A program made the translations under genes and the position numbers. The notes beneath the pieces were generated by a model. The model saw only the letters and a program-made list of their open reading frames with translations. It ran no database searches and was not told the DNA's origin. A stretch of DNA of 58,316 nt from Brevibacterium ravenspurgense. GTDB taxonomy: Bacteria; Actinomycetota; Actinomycetes; Actinomycetales; Brevibacteriaceae. Below, one piece after another: positions 25,359 through 35,052 of this stretch. Within the stretch, counting starts at the first letter, position 1; each line of letters opens with the position of its first letter. The stretch covers positions 1-58,316 of the forward strand of contig NZ_LQQC01000013.1 in the NCBI RefSeq assembly GCF_001584615.1, given 5' to 3'.

Positions 25359-26537
25359 ATGACCAAGCAGACGCCCCTGCACCAGATCAACGCTGAACTC
25401 GGCGCGAACTTCACCGACTTCGGCGGCTGGGACATGCCGCTCAAATACGGCTCCGAACTCGCCGAACACCGTGCCGTCCGCGAATTCGCCGGCATCTTCG
25501 ACCTGTCCCACATGGGCGAAGTCCGCGTCACCGGCGCCGATGCGGCCGCCTTCATGGACTATGCGCTCCTGTCGCGCTACTCCATCATGAAGAACGGCAA
25601 GGCAAAGTACGGCGTCATCATCGACGAGGCCGGTGGCATCCTCGACGACGTCATCACCTACCGACTGGGCGATGACGAATTCCTCATCGTGCCCAACGCC
25701 GGCAACACGCCGGCCGTCGTGGCCGCACTCGAAGACCGCGCCGAAAAGGCCAAGGCAGCCGGCGCTGCCGCGGACTTCGAAGTGCGCAACGAATCCGACG
25801 ACACCGCGCTCATCGCCGTGCAGGGCCCGAAGTCCGAGGAAATCCTGCTGGCGGCCGTGTGCGGCAGCACCGAGTGCGACGACCGCGAAGACTGCACCAA
25901 GATCAAAGACCTCGAATACTACGCGTGGACGTTCATCACGGTCGACGGCGTGGAGGTATTCCTGGCCCGCACCGGCTACACCGGCGAAGACGGCTTCGAG
26001 CTGTACATCAAGAACGCCGACGCCGAAGCCCTGTGGAACCGCCTGATGAGCATCAACGAAGCCGAATTCGACGGTGCCGCACTTCCGTGCGGACTGGCAT
26101 CGCGCGACTCCCTGCGCCTGGAAGCGGGCATGCCGCTCTACGGCAACGAACTGACGCGCGAAACCACGCCGTTTGACGCGGGCTTCGGCGGCATGGTCCG
26201 CGGAGCGCTCAAGAACAAGGGCGACTTCTACGGCCGTGAAACAATGCAGAAGCTCAACGACGCCGACCAGGCCGAGGACACGCCGCGCAAACTCGTCGGA
26301 CTGTCGTCGGAAGGCCGCCGTGCCGCACGCGCCGGTGCTGGTGTTTTCGTGGACGGCGCCGAGGTCGGCGTCATCACCTCCGGCCAGCCGTCGCCCACCC
26401 TGGGCCACCCCATCGCCCTGGCCTACCTCGACACGGCACACGCCGAACCCGGCACCGCCGTGACCGTCGACATCCGCGGCAAGTCCTACGACTTCAGCGT
26501 CGTCGAAACGCCCTTCTACAACAGCGGTGCCCACTGA
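25359..26537 (+). CDS. gcvT: Aminomethyltransferase, T-protein
   Basis: The T-protein transfers the methylene group from the lipoyl arm to tetrahydrofolate and releases ammonia. The 392-residue product starts MTKQTPLHQINAEL and shows FGGWDMPLKYGS, FDLSHMGEV, RTGYTGEDGFELY and LGHPIALAYL, all typical. ATG 25359 with GAGGAG upstream is chosen; the longer in-frame start lies within gcvP. It follows gcvP by 13 bases. Confidence 0.97.
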   Translation: MTKQTPLHQINAELGANFTDFGGWDMPLKYGSELAEHRAVREFAGIFDLSHMGEVRVTGADAAAFMDYALLSRYSIMKNGKAKYGVIIDEAGGILDDVITYRLGDDEFLIVPNAGNTPAVVAALEDRAEKAKAAGAAADFEVRNESDDTALIAVQGPKSEEILLAAVCGSTECDDREDCTKIKDLEYYAWTFITVDGVEVFLARTGYTGEDGFELYIKNADAEALWNRLMSINEAEFDGAALPCGLASRDSLRLEAGMPLYGNELTRETTPFDAGFGGMVRGALKNKGDFYGRETMQKLNDADQAEDTPRKLVGLSSEGRRAARAGAGVFVDGAEVGVITSGQPSPTLGHPIALAYLDTAHAEPGTAVTVDIRGKSYDFSVVETPFYNSGAH

Positions 26538-26600
26538 CACCCGGTTTGTGCACCGCTGACAACAGTCGGCCCCAGACCACCTGATTGAGAGGAACCCACA

Positions 26601-26999
26601 ATGGCTGAACTGCCCCCGCTGCCGGAAAACTTTTCTTACTCGGCAGAACACGAATGGATCAACGCCACCGGCGATAACATCGTCGGCACCACCGTCCGCG
26701 TCGGCATCACCGCAGTAGCCGCTGACGCGCTCGGCGAAGTCGTCTTCGCAGACCTCCCCGAAGTCGGCGACACCGTCACCGCCGGTGAAGTCTGCGGTGA
26801 AGTCGAATCGACCAAGTCGGTTTCCGACCTCTACTGCCCCGTTTCAGGCGAAGTGACGGCCGTCAACGAAGACGTCGACGACAACCCGTCGCTGCTGAAC
26901 TCCGATCCCTACGGTGAAGGATGGCTCTTCGAAGTCTCCGTCACAGAAGTCGGCGACATCATGGACGCCGCCGCCTACGGAGAAGCAAACCACGTCTGA
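26601..26999 (+). CDS. gcvH: Glycine cleavage H-protein
   Basis: The H-protein carries the aminomethyl intermediate on a lipoylated lysine. The 132-residue protein has the lipoylation site [18 protein letters not shown], with the lysine about residue 75, and the C-terminal [10 protein letters not shown] strand. AGAGGAA precedes the ATG, 63 bases after gcvT. No gcvL or lipoate gene is present nearby, so the L-protein must be encoded elsewhere. Confidence 0.97.
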   Translation: MAELPPLPENFSYSAEHEWINATGDNIVGTTVRVGITAVAADALGEVVFADLPEVGDTVTAGEVCGEVESTKSVSDLYCPVSGEVTAVNEDVDDNPSLLNSDPYGEGWLFEVSVTEVGDIMDAAAYGEANHV

Positions 27000-27014
27000 T
27001 CCACCCACCTGGTC

Positions 27015-27045
27015 GCCCGGACCGGACCCCCCTCCCGGTCCGGGC
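27015..27045. terminator. Strong hairpin between gcvH and sdaA
   Basis: GCCCGGACCGG (27015-27025) and CCGGTCCGGGC (27035-27045) form a perfect 11-bp stem with a 9-base loop. No T-run follows, so full termination is doubtful. It may protect the gcv transcript end or reduce read-through into sdaA. Confidence 0.5.
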
Positions 27046-27127
27046 ACGCATCCCCACCCCCTCGCCCCACCTCGGGCATCCCCCCGTCACCACCTTGGCC
27101 GTGCAGCGTCGCACAACAGGAGGAAAC

Positions 27128-28543
27128 ATGACCGTCAGCGTTTTTGATCTGTTCAAAGTGGGCGTCGGCCCATCGTCATCCCACACCGTCGGCCCCATGC
27201 GGGCAGCCGCGCGCTTCGTGCAGCTGGTCGGAGACAGACAGCCCGCAGCGCTCGCAGTCGATGTTTTCGGATCCCTTGCCGCAACGGGAGCCGGTCACCG
27301 CACATTCGATGCGATCCTCGCGGGCCTCGAAGGCTGCGAACCCGACCGCATCCAGCCGGATGACTTCGCAGAGCGCACCGAGCGGATCGAAAAGACGGGC
27401 GTGCTGCGCTTCGGTGACAAGTGGGACATCGAATTCAGCGAAAAAGACATGGTCAAACGCCCCCTGACCGTGCTCGACCACCACACCAACGCGCTGACCA
27501 TTCAGGCAAAGGACGCCGACGGCGGTGTCATTGCCGAAGAAACCTACTACTCGGTCGGCGGCGGGTTCGTCGTCAGCCAGTCCGAACTCGACGGCGGCCT
27601 CCAAGAAGAAGCGGAAGAGGAGCGAGCAGAAGCCCCCTATCCCTTCACCTCGGGAGCGGAACTCGTTGAACAGTGCCGCACATCCGGGCTCGAGGTGTGG
27701 CAGGTGATGCTGGAGAACGAAAAGGCCCACCGCAGCGAAGAGGAGATCCGCGCGGGACTGCTGCACATCTACTCCGTCATGGAGGAGTGCGAGCGGAACT
27801 CCGTGGCCCGCGACGGCATTCTGCCCGGCGGCCTCAACGTGCACAGGCGCGCGCACAAGTGGCACCAGCGTCTGCTGCAGGAAGACCCCGAACGCAGGCC
27901 CGAGTACTACCAGGAATGGGTCAACCTCGTAGCGCTGGCCGTCAACGAAGAGAACGCCAGCGCCGGGCGGGTGGTCACCGCGCCGACCAACGGAGCCGCC
28001 GGCATCATCCCGGCTGTCATGTTCTACGCCTTGAACTACGTGCGCGGTGTTGAAGGCGGAGCCCGCCACGGCGGCATCAACTCCGAAATCTCGATGAGCC
28101 GGGACGAGGCGATCGTCCGCTTCATGCTGACCGCCGGGGCAATCGGTGTGCTGTACAAGGAGCGCGCCTCGATCTCCGGTGCCGAAGTCGGCTGCCAGGG
28201 CGAGGTGGGGTCAGCTTCCTCAATGGCCGCCGCCGGTCTTGCCGCGGTACTCGGCGGAGGCGTCATGCAGGTGGAAAACGCCGCTGAAATCGCCATGGAA
28301 CACAACCTGGGACTCACGTGCGACCCAATCAACGGGCTCGTGCAGATTCCCTGCATTGAGCGCAACGCCATCGCTTCGGGCAAGGCGATCAACGCCGCGA
28401 AAATGGCCATGTGGGGCGACGGAACGCACCGCGTGTCCCTCGACGAAGTCATCGCCACGATGAAGGCCACCGGCGAGGACATGATGGACAAGTACAAAGA
28501 AACCGCCACGGGAGGCCTCGCCGTCAACGTCGTTGAGTGTTGA
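27128..28543 (+). CDS. sdaA: L-serine ammonia-lyase, iron-sulfur type
   Basis: SdaA converts L-serine to pyruvate and ammonia with a [4Fe-4S] cluster. The 471-residue protein is the single-chain form, with N-terminal [12 protein letters not shown] and cluster cysteines at C356 (GCQGEVGS), C398 (TCDPINGLV) and C409 (IPCIERN). ATG 27128 with AGGAGG just upstream is chosen over longer frames. Its place after gcvPTH suggests a glycine to serine to pyruvate route. Confidence 0.96.
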   Translation: MTVSVFDLFKVGVGPSSSHTVGPMRAAARFVQLVGDRQPAALAVDVFGSLAATGAGHRTFDAILAGLEGCEPDRIQPDDFAERTERIEKTGVLRFGDKWDIEFSEKDMVKRPLTVLDHHTNALTIQAKDADGGVIAEETYYSVGGGFVVSQSELDGGLQEEAEEERAEAPYPFTSGAELVEQCRTSGLEVWQVMLENEKAHRSEEEIRAGLLHIYSVMEECERNSVARDGILPGGLNVHRRAHKWHQRLLQEDPERRPEYYQEWVNLVALAVNEENASAGRVVTAPTNGAAGIIPAVMFYALNYVRGVEGGARHGGINSEISMSRDEAIVRFMLTAGAIGVLYKERASISGAEVGCQGEVGSASSMAAAGLAAVLGGGVMQVENAAEIAMEHNLGLTCDPINGLVQIPCIERNAIASGKAINAAKMAMWGDGTHRVSLDEVIATMKATGEDMMDKYKETATGGLAVNVVEC

Positions 28544-28603
28544 TGGGTGTTGGCCGGCGGTTGGCGCTGGTTGACTGGATTGGCCGCCGGTTGGCGCTGG
28601 TTT

Positions 28604-28650
28604 CACGCTTTAATGCGTTTTTGCGGGTTAATGCAGCGCATTAAAGCGTG
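28604..28650. repeat. Perfect 14-bp inverted repeat after sdaA
   Basis: CACGCTTTAATGCG (28604-28617) and CGCATTAAAGCGTG (28637-28650) are perfect complements around 19 bases. The loop contains GCGGGTTAATGC, and the following ATCTGCATGAGCGCGTGATT resembles the repeat-B units at 29385-30079. It is probably the left-most, diverged member of that family and could also serve as the sdaA terminator. Confidence 0.75.
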
Positions 28651-28752
28651 AATCTGCATGAGCGCGTGATTCTGCGCGGCTTGGCCGCCGGGGCACAATA
28701 GGGTGTTGGTTTTTGGTGTCGAGGTGCCGGCTGGCTCGGGAGGGCGACTGTT

Positions 28753-29316
28753 ATGCCAGGTAAGACGACTGGTGACGCTGTGGGCGACGACGTCTATCGT
28801 TCGAAGCTCAGTGTCGTCACGGCTGGTGCTCTCATCCTCGCTGCGGGAATCTTCTTGCTCGATGCTCTGCTGCGGGGAACGCCTGCCCTGTGGCTCATTG
28901 CCGGTTCGGCGCTGCTGGCTGTGTGTGTGGCTGCGTGGGAATTTATCTACAAGCCGTGCTTGCGCCTGCGCCAGGAGGATTTGGTGCTGCGAGGTCCGGT
29001 GCGAGAAATCACCGTGCCCTATGCGGCTGTTCGCGATGTGCAGGTTCGTGCCGTTGTAACAGTGACTACCGACGACCGCAGCTATTCAGCGTGGGCGGGG
29101 CCGGAGCGCAATCGTCGCTTCGCGGGGGATGATGCCGCTCACGATGCCGCGACTCTCATTCGCAGCCGGGCCGCCGACGCCCGCGGCGGTGCTGAAGCGA
29201 CTGGTGGGGCTGCGTCGGACGACTCCGACGGTGTGCGCGTGCGCTTCCTCTGGGTTCCGTGGGCTGTGTGCGCGGGGCTTGCAACGGTGAGCGTTGTTGC
29301 CGCCCAGGTGCTGTAA
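28753..29316 (+). CDS. PH-domain-like membrane protein
   Basis: The 187-residue product has two membrane segments near residues 22-40 and 44-63, then a short beta-rich domain (CLRLRQEDLVLRGPVREITVPYAAVRDVQV) typical of bacterial PH-like membrane proteins, an Ala/Gly-rich linker and a C-terminal membrane segment ending VVAAQVL. No enzymatic motif is seen; such proteins are common in actinobacteria and mostly uncharacterised. GGGAGGG stands before the ATG. It is bracketed by repeats on both sides, and its last ~50 bases are copied downstream at 29482. Confidence 0.75.
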   Translation: MPGKTTGDAVGDDVYRSKLSVVTAGALILAAGIFLLDALLRGTPALWLIAGSALLAVCVAAWEFIYKPCLRLRQEDLVLRGPVREITVPYAAVRDVQVRAVVTVTTDDRSYSAWAGPERNRRFAGDDAAHDAATLIRSRAADARGGAEATGGAASDDSDGVRVRFLWVPWAVCAGLATVSVVAAQVL

Positions 29317-29384
29317 TCCCGCCCGGCAACCGAACCCGGCCTTGCGAACAAGCCCGGCCCTTCACCTCGTCGTTCTGCCTTGCG

Positions 29385-29480
29385 GTGCAGATTTGCGGTG
29401 TAATGCGTTTTCACGGGTTAATGCGGCGCTTTAAAGCGTGACTTTGCATTAGCGCGTGAGTCTGGACCGCTAAGGCTGCG
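29385..29480 (+). repeat. Intergenic repeat B, copy 1
   Basis: GTGCAGATTTGCGGTGTAAT begins the unit; CACGGGTTAATGCGGCGCTT, GCATTAGCGCGTGAGTCTGG and ACCGCTAAGGCTGCG follow. It contains several short GCGTTAAT/ATTAACGC-like inverted words. Confidence 0.8.
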
Positions 29481-29598
29481 CCGTGTGCGGGGCTTGCAAC
29501 GGTGAGCATTGTTGCCGCCCAGGTGCTGTAAGCCCGCCCGGCAACCGGGCCCGGCCTTGTCAACAAACCCACCCTCCGCCTCGTTGTTCGGCCCGGTG

Positions 29599-29694
29599 GT
29601 GCAGGTTTGCGGTGTATTGCGTTTTCACGCGTTAATGTGGCGCATTACGGCGTGATTCTGCATTAGCGCGTGAGTCTGGACCGTTAAGGCTGCG
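29599..29694 (+). repeat. Intergenic repeat B, copy 2
   Basis: Same layout as copy 1 with GTATTGCG for GTAATGCG and GCGCATTACGGCGTG in the middle. It is preceded by GCCTCGTTGTTCGGCCCGGT, shared with copies 3 and 4. Confidence 0.8.
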
Positions 29695-29781
29695 TTTCAG
29701 CCGCCGGCAGCCCAGCCCGCCCGGCAACCGGGCCCGGCCTTGTCAACAAACCCACCCTCCGCCTCGTTGTTCGGCCCGGTG

Positions 29782-29877
29782 GTGCAGGTTTGCGGTGTAT
29801 TGCGTTTTCACGCGTTAATGTGCCGCATTAGTGCGTGATTCTGCATTAAAGCGTGAGTCTGGACCGCTAAGGCTGCG
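29782..29877 (+). repeat. Intergenic repeat B, copy 3
   Basis: Very similar to copy 2, together with its ~80-base left flank, so the two arose by a recent duplication of about 183 bases. The middle reads GCCGCATTAGTGCGTG. Confidence 0.8.
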
Positions 29878-29997
29878 CTTCAGCCGCCGGCAGCCCAGCC
29901 GGCCGCCGCGAGTTCGGCCCTCTGGCAGCCAGCCCGTCGGTAACCAAGCCGGACGTTGCCGATAATTTCGTCCCTCCGCCTCGTTGTTCGGCCCGGT

Positions 29998-30079
29998 GAC
30001 GCAGATTTGCGGTGTAATGCGTGTTCACGGGTTAATGTGCCGCATTAGTGCGTGATTCTGCATTAGCGCGTGAGTCTGG
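29998..30079 (+). repeat. Intergenic repeat B, copy 4 (shortened)
   Basis: Shares the first ~80 bases of the unit, with GTGTTCACGG for GTTTTCACGC, but ends after GTGAGTCTGG and lacks the ACCGCTAAGGCTGCG tail. It lies beside the end of the dipeptide-binding protein gene and its terminator. Confidence 0.75.
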
Positions 30080-30121
30080 CGTGCGGGCGCTGTGCCAGCC
30101 CGCCAACCTACCGGCACAAAG

Positions 30122-30155
30122 AAGCGGGGCCCGGGTGTTTACCCGAGCCCCGCTT
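30122..30155 (-). terminator. Terminator of the dipeptide transporter operon
   Basis: AAGCGGGGCCCGGGT and ACCCGAGCCCCGCTT form a 15-bp stem around GTTT. The single mismatch is a C-A on the plus strand but a G-U wobble on the minus strand, and CTTTGTG follows on the minus strand. It therefore serves the leftward gene ending at 30205. Confidence 0.85.
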
Positions 30156-30204
30156 AAGCGTGTCAGCGCCAGCGCCTCAGCCTCTGCATCAGCGCTTCAG
30201 CCGA

Positions 30205-31899
30205 TCACTTCTTGTGGCCGACGATGGTCCAGTCCGTGGTTTCGAACTGTGCTGCACCGAGGTTCACGACATCTTCAGAAACACCGTGGACGGTCGGGGT
30301 GGCGTAGAAGGGGATCATGACCTTTTCAGCCCAGAACTGCTTGTCCATTTCGTTGGCCAGTTCGAGGCGCTTCTCCGGGTCAGCTTCCTTCTGTGAAGCC
30401 TTGACGGCGTCGCCGATGTCCTCGTTCGAAATGCCGAAGTAGTTCTGCTGGGATTCAGCCGGGTAGAACAGGTTCGCGCTCGTGGTGATCGGGAACGGGG
30501 TGCCCTGCCAGGAGAACGTCACCATGTCGAAGTTCTTCGGGGTCACGTAGTCGGTGAAGTATTTGTCAGCCGGGACGGTGTCCAGCTTGACCTTCATGCC
30601 GATCTTGTTGAGGTCGTTCATGACCTGCTTGGCGCGCTTTTCGTTCGAAGCGGTGTCAGCCGGAACGACAACCGAGAATTCGAGCTTTTCGCCGTCCTTT
30701 TCGTAGACTCCGTCGTCGTTCTTTTCGTAGCCGGCATCCTGCAGGATCTTCTCGGCGTCTTCGGGCTTGTGCTGTGCCCAGCCGTCCGTGTTGTCCTGGT
30801 AGCCGTCCTGACCGGGCATGAACGTGTAGTTGTTGACGTTGATGACCGGAGCTTCAACCGGGCCGACAGCAGCCTGGCCGATGACGTCGCGGTTGACTGC
30901 CATACCGATGGCCTCGCGAACCTTTTCGTCCTTCAGGCCCGGGCGGGTGGCGTTCATGGTCAGGTGCGTGTACATCAGACCGGTCGACTTGTAGATCTTC
31001 GCGTCGCCGCGGTTCTTAGCGGTTTCGTAGGCGTCACCGTCGGTGCCGATGTCAACGAGGTCGATTTCCTTGTTGGCGAAGGCCTGACCCTGCTGCGGCT
31101 GCGAGACCACGCGGTAGGTGATCTTGTCCAGCTTCGGCTTGTCGCCCCACCACTTGTCGTTCGGTTCCATCGTCACGGTCTTGGCGCTCTTGTCGAGCTT
31201 GGTTGCCTTGAACGGGCCCGAAGCCGGCACAAATTCGTCCTTGAAGCCTTCGTTGAACTTCTTGGCGTCAGACGAAACTTCGTTCGGCAGCAGCGGGAAC
31301 ACGTAGTTCTGCCAGTCACCGAAGACACCGTCGTAGGTGATGGTGACTTCCTTCTTGTCGGAACCGACTTCAACGGACTTGATGCTCTCCCAGCCCTGGG
31401 TGGAAGCGACCTGGTAGTCCTCCTTCTTGCCATTGGTGGCTTCCCAGAAGGCCTTGAGGTCTTCACCGTCGATCGGGGTGCCGTCGTCCCAGACAGCGTC
31501 CTTGTTGTACTTCAGCTTGACGGTCGTCGGGTCGTCGCCGGTGAGCTCCATCGACTCGATGTAGTCAGGGTTCGCTTCAGCCTTGCCGTCAGCGTCGAAC
31601 TTGATGCCGCCGCCGACGGTCGGACCGTACATGTCGTCAACGTCGACGAGGGCGCCGTCAGCCTGGCTGATGTTGAAGTTGCCGGGCCATTCCGTCAGGG
31701 GGAGGGTCAGTTCGCCGCCGTCCTGAACTTCGTCGGCTTCGGCCTTCGTCATGTCGACGTTGGGCAGATCAGGCTGGTCGCCGCCGCCTTCACCGCCGCC
31801 AGCTGAGCCGCTGTCGCCGCTCTGGCACGCCGACAGCACCATCGCTGCCGCCGCCGTCGCGGCTACCAGGGCGCTCACGCGCGTCTTCTTGATTGCCAT
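30205..31899 (-). CDS. Peptide ABC transporter, binding lipoprotein
   Basis: The 564-residue protein has a lipoprotein signal (VLSACQSG, lipidated C25), an acidic Gly/Ser linker and a family-5 (OppA/DppA) solute-binding domain: VWDDGTPIDGEDLKAFWEA, KVREAIGMAVNRD and KPEDAEKILQDAGY are typical. It should capture peptides at the membrane for the permeases encoded upstream. ATG 31899 with AAAGGAAAC before it is chosen over a longer frame. It is the last gene of the operon, 23 bases after the ATPase gene, with its own strong ribosome site. Confidence 0.92.
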   Translation of the reverse strand: MAIKKTRVSALVAATAAAAMVLSACQSGDSGSAGGGEGGGDQPDLPNVDMTKAEADEVQDGGELTLPLTEWPGNFNISQADGALVDVDDMYGPTVGGGIKFDADGKAEANPDYIESMELTGDDPTTVKLKYNKDAVWDDGTPIDGEDLKAFWEATNGKKEDYQVASTQGWESIKSVEVGSDKKEVTITYDGVFGDWQNYVFPLLPNEVSSDAKKFNEGFKDEFVPASGPFKATKLDKSAKTVTMEPNDKWWGDKPKLDKITYRVVSQPQQGQAFANKEIDLVDIGTDGDAYETAKNRGDAKIYKSTGLMYTHLTMNATRPGLKDEKVREAIGMAVNRDVIGQAAVGPVEAPVINVNNYTFMPGQDGYQDNTDGWAQHKPEDAEKILQDAGYEKNDDGVYEKDGEKLEFSVVVPADTASNEKRAKQVMNDLNKIGMKVKLDTVPADKYFTDYVTPKNFDMVTFSWQGTPFPITTSANLFYPAESQQNYFGISNEDIGDAVKASQKEADPEKRLELANEMDKQFWAEKVMIPFYATPTVHGVSEDVVNLGAAQFETTDWTIVGHKK

Positions 31900-31922
31900 G
31901 AGTTTCCTTTCTCCGGGGTCGT

Positions 31923-34082
31923 TCAGACCGTAGGGTGGCTTTTCTCCAATAGCCCGCTGTTTTCCGTGTGGTGGCACGCGGCTGCCGATTCCCCAACCTT
32001 GCGCAGTTCGGGACTGACCTCTCGACACTTGGCCTGGGCGTCAGCGTCGAGCAGCTTGTAGAGGGGGCAGCGCGACACGAACGCGCACCCCGTGAATTCC
32101 TGCGTGGGTGCAGGAAGATCGCCTTCCAGAAGCACCTGGGTGCGCTTGGATTCGACCTCCGGGTCTGGAACCGGTACAGCCGAAATGAGCGCACGCGTGT
32201 ACGGGTGCTTGGGGTTTTCGTAGACGTCTGCCACGGGCCCGTATTCGATGATGCGGCCCAGGTACATAACGGCAATGACGTCGGAGATCTGGCGGACAAC
32301 TGCGAGGTCGTGGGCAACGAAGACGTAGGACAGTCCCAGGCGGTCGCGCAGGTCTTCCAGCAGGTTGATGACACCGGCCTGAATCGACACGTCGAGTGCT
32401 GAAACCGGTTCGTCCAGCACGAGCACCTTCGGGTCGGTGATGAGCGCCCGGGCAATGCCGATGCGCTGCTTCTGACCGCCGGAGAATTCGTGCGGGTAGC
32501 GCGATGCCATGCTGCGGTCGAGTCCGACCAGTTCCAGCATGTCGCCGACCCGCTTTTCGCGGTCTGCTGCTGCCACGCCGTGGGCGGTCAGCGGTTCGCC
32601 CACGATGTCGAGCACCGGCAGGCGCGGGTCGAGAGCAGCCGAGGGGTTCTGGAAGACGATCTGCACGTCCTTGCGCATTTCCCGACGCTGCTGAGGGCTT
32701 GCGCTTTCGACGTCGATGCCGTTGATGGTGATGGTGCCCGACTGGGGTTTCTTCATCTCCATGACCTGCGTGACAGCAGTCGACTTACCGCAGCCGGATT
32801 CGCCGACCAGGCCGAGCGTCTGCCCGGTTTGCAACTCAAAGGAGATCCCGTCGACCGCGCGGACGGTGCCCACGCGACGGCGGAATACAGCGCCCTTCGT
32901 CAGTGGGAAGTGTTTGACGAGGTCAGTCACCTCGAGCACCTTTTCCCGGCCGGAGCGGTCGACGATTTCAACCGGTTCGGGGCGCGGGAAGATCTCGTGG
33001 GCTTTCAGCGCACCCGAATCGATTTCGTCCGCCCTGATGCATGCCGCGAAGTGACCCTCGGGGTCGACTGCGGATTCCGCAGCCGGCACCTCGCCGTGGA
33101 CCTCCTGAAGATCCGGTTCGGCTTCAAGGCAGGCCTCGACGGCAATCGGGCAGCGCTCCGCAAAGGGGCAGCCTTTCGGCAGGGCGTTCAGCTGCGGAGG
33201 CCGACCTTCAAGCGGCACCAGGCGCTCCTTGCCGGCGGTGACGACGTTCGGCACGGACCGCAGCAGGCCGATGGTGTACGGCATGCGTGGCCGGTAGAAG
33301 ATGTCGTCAATGCTGCCGGTCTCAATGAGCTTCCCGGCGTACATGACGGCGACCTTGTCGGCGTAGCCGGCAACAACACCGAGGTCGTGGGTGATGAGGA
33401 CGATGGCCGCCCCCGTGATTTCCTGTGCCTTGCGCAGAAGCTCCATGATCTGCGCCTGGATCGTCACGTCAAGTGCCGTTGTAGGTTCGTCGGCGATGAT
33501 GAGGTCGGGGTCGTTCGCGATCGCAATTGCGATCATGGCTCGCTGGCGCATACCGCCGGAGTATTCGTGGGGGAAGGCGTTCGCCCGGTTTTCGGGGTCG
33601 GGAATGCCGACGATCCGCAGCAGTTCAACCGCGCGTTCCCACGCTGCTTCCTTCGACAGCTTGGGGTCGTGGATGATGAGCGCTTCCACAATCTGCTTGC
33701 CCACCGGGTGGACCGGGTTGAGTGCCGAAAGCGGGTCCTGGAAGACCATCGCGATGTTCGATCCGCGCAGGCGCGACATCTGGTGGTCGGTTTTGCCGAT
33801 GAGCGATTCGCCCTTGTAGCGGATGTCGCCGCTGATCTGCGCGGTTGACGGCAGAAGCCCCATGACCGCGGTGGATGACACGGACTTACCGGAACCGGAT
33901 TCACCGACGATCGCCAAGAACTCGCCCTTCTTCACGGAGTAGCTGACTCCGCGGACGGCTTGGACGGGGGCGGACTTCCGCTGGGGGAAGGTGACGGAAA
34001 GGTTTTCGACTTCGAGGACGGGAGCCTCGTCTACAGCACCGCCCGAGGCGGTGGTCTGGGTGGAGAGTTCGGTGTCAGCCAC
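31923..34082 (-). CDS. Peptide ABC transporter, fused double ATPase
   Basis: One 719-residue chain carries both nucleotide-binding domains (DppD- and DppF-like). The first has GESGSGKS near residue 60; the second has GESGCGKS near residue 434. Each has its own signature ([16 protein letters not shown]), Walker B, and a C-terminal Oligo_HPY segment with cysteines ([20 protein letters not shown]). The fusion ensures equal amounts of both halves. The GTG start overlaps the preceding permease gene by 8 bases. It powers di- or oligopeptide uptake. Confidence 0.95.
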   Translation of the reverse strand: MADTELSTQTTASGGAVDEAPVLEVENLSVTFPQRKSAPVQAVRGVSYSVKKGEFLAIVGESGSGKSVSSTAVMGLLPSTAQISGDIRYKGESLIGKTDHQMSRLRGSNIAMVFQDPLSALNPVHPVGKQIVEALIIHDPKLSKEAAWERAVELLRIVGIPDPENRANAFPHEYSGGMRQRAMIAIAIANDPDLIIADEPTTALDVTIQAQIMELLRKAQEITGAAIVLITHDLGVVAGYADKVAVMYAGKLIETGSIDDIFYRPRMPYTIGLLRSVPNVVTAGKERLVPLEGRPPQLNALPKGCPFAERCPIAVEACLEAEPDLQEVHGEVPAAESAVDPEGHFAACIRADEIDSGALKAHEIFPRPEPVEIVDRSGREKVLEVTDLVKHFPLTKGAVFRRRVGTVRAVDGISFELQTGQTLGLVGESGCGKSTAVTQVMEMKKPQSGTITINGIDVESASPQQRREMRKDVQIVFQNPSAALDPRLPVLDIVGEPLTAHGVAAADREKRVGDMLELVGLDRSMASRYPHEFSGGQKQRIGIARALITDPKVLVLDEPVSALDVSIQAGVINLLEDLRDRLGLSYVFVAHDLAVVRQISDVIAVMYLGRIIEYGPVADVYENPKHPYTRALISAVPVPDPEVESKRTQVLLEGDLPAPTQEFTGCAFVSRCPLYKLLDADAQAKCREVSPELRKVGESAAACHHTENSGLLEKSHPTV

Positions 34083-35052
34083 GGTTCACTCCTGAGGTGG
34101 GGTCGATGGCATCGCGCAGTGCGTCGGCGACGACGGACACTGCTGTCAGCAGCAGTACGAGGGCGGCGGCGGGGAACAGGAAGACCCAGGGGCGGGTGAC
34201 CGCGCCGGAGGTTCCCGCCGAGAGCAGGGTGCCGATTGAAATGTCAGGCGACTGCACGCCCAGGCCGAAGAACGACAGCGACGTTTCAGCCAGCACGGCT
34301 CCGACCACACCGAGGGTGGCGTCGACGATGAGCAGCGATGCGATGTTCGGGATGATGTGGCGAACCAGGATTGTGGGTGTGCCAAGGCCCATGTAGCGGG
34401 CGGCCTGGACGAATTCGGCGTTGCGCAGGGACTTGGTCTGCGCCTTGACGACCTGCGCGGTGACCATCCACGCGAACAGCGCCACGATGATGATGATCGC
34501 GACCCACGACAGTCCCTTGAGCGCGGGGGCGAACAGCAGCAGGACGAAGAACGACGGCAACACCAGCATGAAGTTGATCAGCCAGTTGATGGCCATTTCG
34601 ACCTTGCCGCCCAGGTAGCCGGCGAGCGAGCCCATGATGGCGGCGATGATGGTGCCGATGATGCCGGCGGCAAGACCGATGATGATCGACTTGCGCAGGC
34701 CGACGACCACCTGGGCGTAGATGTCGTAGCCGTCGGTGTCGGTTCCGAACCAGTGTTCGGCCGACGGCGCCTTGTTGAGGTTGAAGGCGTCCTGATCGTT
34801 CGGCCCGTAGATGTTGAACATGTTGCCGAACACGGCGAACAGAACCATGAACGCAAGGATCGAACCGCCGATCCAGAAGCGCGGTGATGAGAACAGCCTG
34901 CGGAAGATCAGGCGGGTTCGGGACACCGGCTGTGTGTCGGCAACTGTCTTCAGAGCGTCTTCGCCGATGTTGCCTGCCGGACGTTCGATGTCTGCGGTGG
35001 GTGCTGCGTTGATTGAGGGGTCTGCGTTGTGCGCGGTTTTCTTGTTCATCAT
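34075..35052 (-). CDS. Peptide ABC transporter, permease DppC-like
   Basis: The 325-residue inner-membrane protein has a ~55-residue cytoplasmic N-terminus, then a membrane segment and the binding-protein-dependent permease domain. HWFGTDTDGYDIYAQVVVG and the EAA-like loop AEFVQAARYMGLGTP identify the DppC/OppC branch. It starts ATG ATG, overlapping the stop of the DppB-like gene. Confidence 0.93.
   Translation of the reverse strand: MMNKKTAHNADPSINAAPTADIERPAGNIGEDALKTVADTQPVSRTRLIFRRLFSSPRFWIGGSILAFMVLFAVFGNMFNIYGPNDQDAFNLNKAPSAEHWFGTDTDGYDIYAQVVVGLRKSIIIGLAAGIIGTIIAAIMGSLAGYLGGKVEMAINWLINFMLVLPSFFVLLLFAPALKGLSWVAIIIIVALFAWMVTAQVVKAQTKSLRNAEFVQAARYMGLGTPTILVRHIIPNIASLLIVDATLGVVGAVLAETSLSFFGLGVQSPDISIGTLLSAGTSGAVTRPWVFLFPAAALVLLLTAVSVVADALRDAIDPTSGVNRG

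Larger units (their letters stand above)
29317..30121. other. Non-coding tandem repeat region
   Basis: No believable gene is present. The stretch consists of four imperfect units, each with a GCCCGCCCGGCAACC-like spacer and a ~96-base repeat-B core. The first spacer block also includes a copy of the PH gene 3' end (29482-29532). Confidence 0.75.

Noticed and set aside
28604..30079. tRNA or small structured RNA genes in the repeat-B region
   Set aside because: Several hairpins look tRNA-like, but no cloverleaf with a T-loop GTTCGA motif and a correct acceptor stem could be formed.
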